10,035 bases of DNA. It comes from Thermoplasmata archaeon. Its GTDB lineage: Archaea; Thermoplasmatota; Thermoplasmata; Lutacidiplasmatales; UBA184. Position 1 is the stretch's first letter. Each line of letters starts with the position of its first letter. Where the stretch lies: positions 1-10,035 of the forward strand of contig JASHVP010000059.1 in assembly GCA_030044475.1 (NCBI GenBank), in the 5' to 3' direction. Below are positions 5,162 to 10,035 of this stretch, piece after piece. The notes beneath the pieces are model-generated. The model had not been told where the DNA came from and ran no database searches. It was given only the letters and a program-made list of their open reading frames with translations. Position numbers and translations under genes: made by a program.

Positions 5162-7732
5162 CTACACGTAGTGGACGCTGATCTGGAGGTTCGCTCCGTC
5201 GATCGTCACGGCCCCCGACGGGTGGCCGATCGTGTAGCCCGACACCGCGCCGACGTTCCACGCGTACGTCCCGTTGGTGACCCAGAAGACGAACGCGGTC
5301 CCCGTGCCGGCCTGCGTGTATCCGTTCACGGTCGCGGACCAGGCGGTCCCGCTCGCGAGGCCGGTCTCCACGACCCAGATCCGGTAGAGGGTCGAGGTGA
5401 TCAGGGGGAGGTAGTCGCCGCCCGAGGTGATCCCGCCGCCGTTCGTGTAGGGCAGCACGCCGTACGGGTTCGCGGGCGTCCCGTAGTTGTCCCAGTAGTT
5501 CCCGCCGAGATAGCTCAGCCCGAGGATGCTCCCGCTCAGCGACCACCCGTTGACGACGCGCACGTCCGTCGCCGGCTGCCGCGAGACGTTCCACTGGTCG
5601 GTGTAGAACTCCGGCGCGCCGGTGTAGAAGTTCTCCGGCGGCGTCGAGGCGGTCTGCGGGGTCAGGAACGCGTTGTTGTAGATCAGGTCGTTCGACTCGA
5701 ACTCGTTGAGGGCGACCGTGCTGCCGGCGTCGTCGACGGCCGACGGGTCCGCCGCGGGGACCGTCGTCGGCACGAAGACGTTCCCCCAGATCGTGTTGTG
5801 GCCGCCGCCCGAGGTCGTGATCCCGTTCGACTCCACGTAGAACGTGTTGCCGCCGATCAGGTCCCAGCTCGAGTTCCACAGGTAGACCGCCGCCGGGTCG
5901 CCGAACGACCCGGCGTTGTAGAACCACCCCGACAGGTCCGGGTTGTTCACGATCGAGACGTGGCTCGCGTTGTACAACTCGATGTTCAGCTGGTTCGAGC
6001 CCGGCGCTCCGAACTCCGCGACGCGGTCCCCGGACATCGCTTGGACGTAGGTGATCGCGAAGCCGGGCAGGTCGGTGGCGGAGACGTAGGCCGAGGTGTC
6101 GATCAGGTAGACGCCGGGGAAGACCGGGAACAGGTAGTCGTTGACCTGCCCGAACACCGGCGCGATCGTCCCGGGGAAGTTGTCGAGGACGTACGGATTC
6201 GACCAGGTCCCGGCCCCGCCGGGCGCGCTGATCGCCGCCAGCTGGCTATTCGACATGGCCCAGAGCGGCGTGTACACCCCGAGGCTGGGGTTCGACTTCA
6301 AGTGCACGTTCAGGGTCGTCGAACCCGTGACGGTCCGCAGCGCCGGCGTGTAGTCGCTGAGCAGGAACTTGAACGTGTACGTGCCGGGGGCGAGCCAATA
6401 GGTGACCGGGCTCGTCACCGTCGTCGGGGCCCACCCGGCGTAGACCGCGCTGAACGACGACCCGACGTTCGCGAAGACGAACGCGTTCGTCGGGGCGAGG
6501 TTGATCGTCACGCTCTCGGCCCCCTGGTGCGCGCCCACGACCCCCCAGAGCGGATAGAGGATCGACGGACCGCTCGTCAGTTCGGCGACCGGGTGGGAGC
6601 CGGTGGTCGCGTACTCGGCGATCCCCTCGCTCGTCTCGCCGGTGTCCGTGCCGAAGTCGAACGCACCCGCGGGAACCTGGTACGTCGAGGTCCCGTTCGG
6701 GAGGACCCAGAGCCCCATCGCGCCCGAGATGTGGAAGATCGTCGTCGTCGAGCCGCCGCCCGGTCCGCCGAGCATGATCTCGGCGTCGTTCAGCAGGAAG
6801 TTGGTCGGGCCCGGCGCGACCCCGTTGATCTGGAACGTCGGCGTGGCGGCCGGTCCCGTCGGGGTCCCGAGGGCGGAGTTGAACTCGACCTGGTCGAACG
6901 AGCCCGAGAACGCCGGACCCGTCGACGGCACGACGGTGTAGTTGAAGAAGACCGTCGGTCGGTCGTTCACGACGGTCGCGTTGTTGTAGACGTAGACGGT
7001 GAACGGTTCGGGGACCTGGAAGCTCGGACCGCCGGAGATGTACGCGAGGCCCGGGATGACGAACCCGTACGGCCCGTGGCTGTAGATCGCGTTCGCGCTG
7101 ATCGCCGTCGCGGGGCTGGAGAAGTTCCAGATGTTGTCCTCGAAGGAGAGCGTGTGGTCGCTCACCGTGTAGATCGGGACGTTCTGGATCCAGAACTGGT
7201 ACGAGGCGTTCCCGAACAGCGTCGTCCCGGTCAGCACGGTGTTGAGCTGCATCGTGAAGATGTCGGGGGCGGAGCTGGTGACGTAGATCGGGGTGATGCT
7301 GTTCAGTTTCACCATCGCCTCGACGCTCTGGGTGTAGCTGATCGTGCCGACGTTGGTGCCGTTGATGTTCTGGATGCCGAAGTCCCCGAGACCCATCGGG
7401 GCGGGGGAGTTGTCGTAGAGCGGGGTGATGGAGCCGCCCGAGACGGTGTAGGCGGAACGAGCGTCATAATTCGGGAGATAGAAGTCGTCCCGGTTCACGT
7501 GGCTGGCCTGGATCTCCGAGAGAATGTGGCTCTGGGTCGCGGCGGTTCCCGTCAGCGGCGTCGCGGCGACCGCGGCGGCGGGGGAGGAGGAGTGCGGCAC
7601 GCTCGCCGGGGCGAGGGTTCCGACGACCCCGGCGGACGGTGACGTTACCGACGCCGCCGCGCTCGCCGGGAGCATCATGACGGCCACAAACGCGACGGCG
7701 ACCAGACCGACCAGTTTCAGGTTATACGCCAT
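5162..7732 (-). CDS. Secreted thermopsin-family (peptidase A5) protease with C-terminal beta-helix and surface module
   Basis: This is an 856-residue extracellular protein with a signal peptide (hydrophobic core about residues 7-26, AAA-type cleavage region). It has a low-complexity Ser/Ala/Pro linker to about 65 and a thermopsin domain from about 70 to 400. That domain starts with ILSEIQASHVNRDDFYLPNY and contains the hallmark PAPMGLGDFGI (110-120), TLFGNASYQFWIQNVP and LSFEDNIWNFSSP. Thermopsins are acid-active archaeal proteases; their catalytic residues cannot be assigned with confidence here. After a beta-rich linker (about 405-560) comes a NosD-like right-handed beta-helix (about 580-780: NASHVSIVNN, NSSWDLIGGNTF, HNTIWGNVF, GGNYWDNYG, GDYLPL). 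Last is a module with ETGLASGTAWSATVNG (789-804). I see no cysteine and no C-terminal membrane anchor. ATG 7732 is chosen because it opens the signal peptide and lies just downstream of a TATA box; the frame is open further upstream without coding signs. It stands alone, divergent from the PH-like gene. Confidence 0.88.
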   Translation of the reverse strand: MAYNLKLVGLVAVAFVAVMMLPASAAASVTSPSAGVVGTLAPASVPHSSSPAAAVAATPLTGTAATQSHILSEIQASHVNRDDFYLPNYDARSAYTVSGGSITPLYDNSPAPMGLGDFGIQNINGTNVGTISYTQSVEAMVKLNSITPIYVTSSAPDIFTMQLNTVLTGTTLFGNASYQFWIQNVPIYTVSDHTLSFEDNIWNFSSPATAISANAIYSHGPYGFVIPGLAYISGGPSFQVPEPFTVYVYNNATVVNDRPTVFFNYTVVPSTGPAFSGSFDQVEFNSALGTPTGPAATPTFQINGVAPGPTNFLLNDAEIMLGGPGGGSTTTIFHISGAMGLWVLPNGTSTYQVPAGAFDFGTDTGETSEGIAEYATTGSHPVAELTSGPSILYPLWGVVGAHQGAESVTINLAPTNAFVFANVGSSFSAVYAGWAPTTVTSPVTYWLAPGTYTFKFLLSDYTPALRTVTGSTTLNVHLKSNPSLGVYTPLWAMSNSQLAAISAPGGAGTWSNPYVLDNFPGTIAPVFGQVNDYLFPVFPGVYLIDTSAYVSATDLPGFAITYVQAMSGDRVAEFGAPGSNQLNIELYNASHVSIVNNPDLSGWFYNAGSFGDPAAVYLWNSSWDLIGGNTFYVESNGITTSGGGHNTIWGNVFVPTTVPAADPSAVDDAGSTVALNEFESNDLIYNNAFLTPQTASTPPENFYTGAPEFYTDQWNVSRQPATDVRVVNGWSLSGSILGLSYLGGNYWDNYGTPANPYGVLPYTNGGGITSGGDYLPLITSTLYRIWVVETGLASGTAWSATVNGYTQAGTGTAFVFWVTNGTYAWNVGAVSGYTIGHPSGAVTIDGANLQISVHYV

Positions 7733-7763
7733 AGGCCCATCCAACACGCGGGAGTTCTCCGAC

Positions 7764-7774
7764 CGATTTATACC
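7764..7774 (-). promoter_or_regulatory. Archaeal TATA-box promoter of the thermopsin-like gene
   Basis: Read on the minus strand the sequence is GGTATAAATCG, an AT-rich TATA element standing out from very GC-rich DNA. Its centre is about 37 nt upstream of ATG 7732. A transcription start about 25 nt downstream of the TATA box would leave a leader of only around 10-15 nt. No good Shine-Dalgarno motif is visible in that leader (GTTGGATGGGCCT). This fits a promoter for a very short-leader or near-leaderless mRNA. Confidence 0.65.
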
Positions 7775-7871
7775 GCTAGAGTTCCGCATCCATCCGCACG
7801 CATGCGTGGCCGCTCCGAGAGCCGGACCCTCCGGGAGCGTTCGTCCGGCGGGCTGCGGCGTCCTCCCGCCC

Positions 7872-7890
7872 GATCGGCAAATGGCCGATC
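7872..7890. repeat. 7-bp inverted repeat, candidate operator
   Basis: GATCGGC-AAATG-GCCGATC has perfect 7-bp arms and a 5-nt spacer. It lies in the divergent spacer, 55 nt before the ATG of the PH-like gene and about 100 nt upstream of the thermopsin-like promoter. The size suits a dimeric regulator binding site, but no regulator gene is adjacent and the match could be chance in GC-rich DNA. Confidence 0.35.
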
Positions 7891-7908
7891 CCGGGGGGAC
7901 TCGGAGCC

Positions 7909-7921
7909 CATAACCCATTTT
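7909..7921 (+). promoter_or_regulatory. Weak candidate promoter element of the PH-like gene
   Basis: CATAACCCATTTT is the only AT-rich stretch before the + strand start at 7946. It is 25-37 nt upstream, where a TATA box of a short-leader transcript would lie, but it is not a good TATA consensus. A GGGAG (7936-7940) 5 nt before ATG 7946 could serve as ribosome binding site. Confidence 0.3.
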
Positions 7922-7945
7922 GGGAGTGCCGCGTAGGGAGCGGGC

Positions 7946-8530
7946 ATGGCGACTTCCGTGCCCGACGGGGGCGACGCCGCGCGGGCGCGCATCGATGCCG
8001 ACGGACGGTACCGCGACCACGGGAAGGTGTCGTACCTCGTCGTGGGAACGTACGTGGTGATGCTGCTCCTCGCGGTCCTGATCGTGGCGCACAGCCCGGT
8101 CGTGAGCGCCGTGTGGGCCCCGTGGGTCCTGGCGGCCCTGATCCTCTTCTTCCTGATCCGGTACCTGTCCACGACGTATCGGCTCGACGATGTGGAGTTG
8201 CGGGCGTGGCGGATCCTCGGCGGTCGACGGGTCCAGCTGAAGGACGTCCGCCGCATCGAGTTCGTCAGCCTGCGCGACCTCAGTCCGACCGGATTCTTCG
8301 GGTCCTGGGGATGGCGGGGTCGCATGTGGTGCGCCTCGATCGGGACGTTCGACTCGGTCTACACCGACCCGGCGTACGGGATTCTGATCACCGGCGGGCC
8401 GGAACCGTTGTTCATCTCCCCGTCGGACCCGGCGGGGTTTGCCCGGGAACTCTCCCGGCGGGCCCGGTCGTGGACTCCCAACCTGGAGATCGACGCCGGC
8501 GCGCCCCGGAGCCCCACCCCGTCGTTCTAA
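7946..8530 (+). CDS. Membrane protein with two N-terminal helices and a bacterial-type PH-like domain
   Basis: The 194-residue product has a polar, Asp/Arg-rich N-terminus (1-26), two closely spaced transmembrane helices (about 28-49 and 53-73), and a cytoplasmic C-terminal domain of about 100 residues. The pattern YRLDDVELRAWRILGGRRVQ, then LKDVRRIEF, ITGGPEPLFISPSDPAGFAREL, resembles the bacterial PH domain families (bPH/DUF304-like): a strand-rich fold ending in an amphipathic helix. Proteins of this kind are usually membrane-associated and functionally uncharacterised. The tail after about 178 is Pro/Ser-rich and probably disordered. ATG 7946 has GGGAG 5 nt upstream, and the first helix follows at a sensible distance. 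The gene stands alone, divergent from the thermopsin-like gene and convergent with a secreted-protein gene. PH-like assignment rests on pattern recognition only; the membrane topology is clearer. Confidence 0.8.
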   Translation: MATSVPDGGDAARARIDADGRYRDHGKVSYLVVGTYVVMLLLAVLIVAHSPVVSAVWAPWVLAALILFFLIRYLSTTYRLDDVELRAWRILGGRRVQLKDVRRIEFVSLRDLSPTGFFGSWGWRGRMWCASIGTFDSVYTDPAYGILITGGPEPLFISPSDPAGFARELSRRARSWTPNLEIDAGAPRSPTPSF

Positions 8531-8734
8531 GGGGCCGCCCACGGAAACGAGGGACCCCCCGATCCGACGCATTCGACCGCGTCGGAGGCGGCCTCCCGGG
8601 GTCGCAGCGCCGCCGCGCCGAGGACGGGGGCCGGGCGGCCCCGCGTCTCGCCGGAGGCTCGAACCTCTCCTCCGACCCGGAGGGTCCGACGCCGCCGTGT
8701 GGAGCGCTCCGACGGCCTCGCGCCGCAGAGTCCA
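8531..8734. other. Convergent intergenic region
   Basis: This is 204 nt of very GC-rich sequence between the stop of the PH-like gene (+) and the stop of the secreted-protein gene (-). It contains a stem-loop near its left end (8563-8586) and a perfect 10-nt palindrome GGAGCGCTCC (8701-8710). I see no gene here. Open frames across it have arginine/proline-rich, non-protein-like translations. Confidence 0.6.
8563..8586 (+). terminator. Candidate 3'-end hairpin of the PH-like gene
   Basis: TCCGACGC-ATTCGACC-GCGTCGGA forms a perfect 8-bp stem with an 8-nt loop, beginning 32 nt after the stop of the PH-like gene. No T-run follows. It may be a transcript-end structure, or chance in GC-rich DNA. 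Confidence 0.35.
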
Positions 8735-9508
8735 CTAGGCGCCGGAGATCGCCGTCAAGACCGCGTCTTTCCCGGACGAACCCATGTTCACTGCGGCCGA
8801 GGCGCTGCTCGTGCCCGGCGTCGAGGCCGCCAGCGCCGAGATCTGCACGAGGGCGACGACGGCGTACGAGTATCCCTTGACCAAGGTCAGGTTGAGAAAC
8901 GCCGACTTGTGCAGCTTCGCGTACGAATGGGTGTACGTTCCCGTGGTGATGTAGTGGGTCTCGCTCGGAGCCGTCCCATCGGTGAACACCCCGCTCGACT
9001 CGTTGAGGACTTCGACGGTCGCCTCCACGATGAACTCGGCCGAGGCGAGCTCGGTCGCGGCCCCGGGCGTCGCTTTGAGGGTCGTCGAGAAGCTCAGGAC
9101 CCAACTCGCCTTCAGCTGATACGCGCCCGTCGACGGCACGCGGAAGGCCGCGCTTTCGAACTCGTCGTACTCGAAGGCGAACACGGTGCTGTTCGCCGAA
9201 CCACACGAGTGCGCTGTCGCTTTGACGGATCCGTTGGCCACCCCGGTGGTCAGGTTGAAGAACGGAAGGACCGGAAAGGTCGCCGAGACCCCGCAGCCAC
9301 TCGACTCCCCCAGGAAGACCCCGAACTCGGTCCCCGAATAGGGCGCCCGAGTCGGCGGCGAGGCCGTCGTCGTCGACAGGGGCGCCGCCGCCGAACTGCC
9401 GACGAACAACAGCGCGACCGTGACGGCCCCCGCCATCGACGCCCACCGCAGTGCCCTTCCGCGTCCGCCCGACCGAATCCCCGCCCCGCCCGACCCCGCC
9501 TCGATCAT
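8735..9508 (-). CDS. Secreted protein of unknown family
   Basis: The 257-residue product has a basic N-terminal region (GGRGRALRW), a hydrophobic segment (about 25-40) and an Ala-rich cleavage region followed by a Ser/Thr/Pro linker. This is a signal peptide or an N-terminal membrane anchor. The mature part is Ser/Thr/Ala/Val-rich with alternating hydrophobic residues, suggesting a beta-sandwich. It has five N-glycosylation sequons (Asn85, 92, 106, 169, 206) and just two cysteines (Cys72, Cys102), which could pair. No catalytic motif or known domain is recognised, and there is no C-terminal anchor. ATG 9508 is the only usable in-frame start near the signal sequence; none of ATG, GTG or TTG occurs in this frame back to the TATA-like element at 9602-9608. 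Its composition resembles the thermopsin-like neighbour, so it is probably another exported surface protein. Function is unknown. Confidence 0.78.
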   Translation of the reverse strand: MIEAGSGGAGIRSGGRGRALRWASMAGAVTVALLFVGSSAAAPLSTTTASPPTRAPYSGTEFGVFLGESSGCGVSATFPVLPFFNLTTGVANGSVKATAHSCGSANSTVFAFEYDEFESAAFRVPSTGAYQLKASWVLSFSTTLKATPGAATELASAEFIVEATVEVLNESSGVFTDGTAPSETHYITTGTYTHSYAKLHKSAFLNLTLVKGYSYAVVALVQISALAASTPGTSSASAAVNMGSSGKDAVLTAISGA

Positions 9509-9696
9509 GCCGAATTCTCGCCCCCGGTTTTCTTCTCGCGGCGACGTCCCTTCGAGGCGGCGCCGAGAGAAGGCGGGGAACGAAGTCCACCTACTTAGAC
9601 GTATAACCCCGGTCGACGGCGAGGCTCTCCCGGGGTGCCCGACCCGACGCGGCGCCGTGTCGCGGAGGCGTCCCCCCTCCGTTCGGATCGACCGAC
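9509..9696. other. Intergenic region upstream of the secreted-protein gene
   Basis: These 188 nt lie between the rhodanese stop and the secreted protein's start, both on the minus strand. Apart from the TATA-like element I see no coding sequence or RNA gene. The minus-strand frame starting MDFVPRLLSAPP at 9590 has a shadow-like composition over the downstream gene. Confidence 0.55.
9602..9608 (-). promoter_or_regulatory. Candidate TATA element of the secreted-protein gene
   Basis: The minus strand reads GGTTATACGTCTAAG here, the most AT-rich patch between the rhodanese stop and ATG 9508. Transcription starting about 25 nt downstream would give a leader of about 70 nt. A purine-rich stretch nearer the start (minus strand of 9524-9535, AGAAGAAAACCG) is an alternative that would give a leaderless transcript. 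Neither is a strong consensus. Confidence 0.35.
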
Positions 9697-10035
9697 CTAG
9701 TACTTCGGGATCGACGGGTCGACCCGGTCCGACCAGGCGTTGATCCCGCCGCGCAGGCTCCGGACGTTCTGGAAGCCGAGGTCGAGCAGCAGACGGGCGG
9801 CGCGCCCCGACCGCGCCCCGCTCCGACAGTACAGGACGACCGACGGCGCCCGGGTCAGCTCGTCGACGCGGTCCGGGAGTTCTTCCTGGGGGATCAGATG
9901 GGCGACGGCGAGGTGCCCGATCTCCCACTCTTCGGGCTCGCGCACGTCGACCACGAGCGGCGGGTTCGGGCCCGACAGTTCCGAGCGCAGTTCCTCCGGA
10001 GAGATCTCGGGTACTCCCGAGGGGGCCGTCGCCCC
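9697..10035 (-). CDS. Rhodanese-domain sulfurtransferase, C-terminal part, MoeB/MoeZ-like (partial)
   Basis: 112 residues plus a TAG stop are visible, and the gene runs off the right edge. The segment VPEISPEELRSEL followed by LVVDVREPEEWEIGHL starts a rhodanese domain. Its active-site loop is CRSGARS, with the persulfide-forming cysteine encoded at 9826-9828. The ending FQNVRSLRGGINAWSDRVDP and SIPKY closely resembles the C-terminal rhodanese domain of MoeB/MoeZ-type adenylyltransferase-sulfurtransferases, which pass sulfur to small ubiquitin-like carriers for molybdopterin, thiamine or tRNA thiolation. No ATG, GTG or TTG is found in frame before the domain begins, so the protein continues upstream, possibly into an E1-like domain. 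A GTG at 9952-9954 lies inside the first strand of the domain and is not a credible start. A stand-alone rhodanese with a short N-terminal extension is the alternative. Confidence 0.85.
   Translation of the reverse strand, partial: GATAPSGVPEISPEELRSELSGPNPPLVVDVREPEEWEIGHLAVAHLIPQEELPDRVDELTRAPSVVLYCRSGARSGRAARLLLDLGFQNVRSLRGGINAWSDRVDPSIPKY

Larger units (their letters stand above)
7733..7945. other. Divergent intergenic spacer
   Basis: These 213 nt separate the divergent starts of the thermopsin-like gene (-) and the PH-like membrane protein (+). They hold the minus-strand TATA box, an inverted repeat (7872-7890) and a weakly AT-rich stretch before the + strand gene. I see no convincing coding frame or RNA gene in it. 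Open frames across it are continuations of frames from the flanking genes. Confidence 0.7.

Noticed and set aside
5135..7642. Long + strand open frame opposite the thermopsin-like gene
   Set aside because: Its composition is dominated by Arg, Val, Asp and Gly, with no motif. The minus strand encodes a recognisable signal peptide and protease, so this is an antisense shadow.
7733..8572. Upstream extension of the thermopsin-like frame on the minus strand
   Set aside because: It crosses the TATA box and the divergent PH-like gene. The signal peptide begins at ATG 7732.
8653..8667. tRNA T-loop-like sequence (minus strand GAGGTTCGAGCCTCC)
   Set aside because: The loop would be 6 nt, not the usual 7, and no acceptor, D-arm or anticodon-arm pairing could be found around it.
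8412..9590. Minus-strand frame starting MDFVPRLLSAPP
   Set aside because: It overlaps the secreted-protein gene in another frame, continues through the convergent gap, and has Arg/Gly-rich shadow composition.

Overview
The window looks like a chromosomal piece of a high-GC archaeon. The strongest evidence is a full-length, intact ABCE1 (the archaeal/eukaryotic ribosome-recycling ATPase with an N-terminal two-cluster ferredoxin-like domain). It is supported by a thermopsin-type secreted protease and by a TATA box close upstream of that gene's start codon. Thermopsin, the low-charge, Ser/Thr/Asn-rich secreted proteins and the high GC together suggest an uncultivated high-GC member of the Thermoplasmatota, possibly from an acidic habitat. 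That placement is inference, not proof.

Left half (1-5113, all + strand): a tightly packed, probably co-transcribed run. It holds the last 24 codons of an unidentified gene, two FtsX/MacB-type permeases (91-1386 and 1383-2630), their ABC ATPase (2627-3331) and then ABCE1 (3335-5113). The permease-permease and permease-ATPase junctions are 4-nt overlaps (ATGA, GTGA), and ABCE1 follows after 3 nt. Each gene of the run is preceded by a GGAGG-type ribosome binding site. At the three internal junctions that site lies in the same 10-mer, GTCGCGGAGG, in the last codons of the upstream gene. The two permeases and the ATPase most likely form one heteromeric exporter or lipid/peptide-handling complex. 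The cargo cannot be read from the sequence.

Middle (5114-7945): ABCE1 converges, across 48 nt containing a small hairpin, on a minus-strand gene for an 856-residue secreted protein. This protein has a thermopsin (peptidase A5) region, a linker with beta-sandwich character, a NosD-like right-handed beta-helix and a C-terminal GL.SGT.W surface-protein module. Its promoter lies in a 213-nt divergent spacer that also contains a 7-bp inverted repeat.

Right part (7946-10035): the divergent partner encodes a two-helix membrane protein with a bacterial-type PH-like domain. It converges on a minus-strand gene for a small secreted protein of unknown family. At the right edge, also on the minus strand, is the C-terminal part of a rhodanese that resembles the sulfurtransferase domain of MoeB/MoeZ-type proteins and runs off the window. 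I see no tRNA, rRNA, insertion sequence, CRISPR array or phage gene. The non-coding stretches are all under 300 nt.
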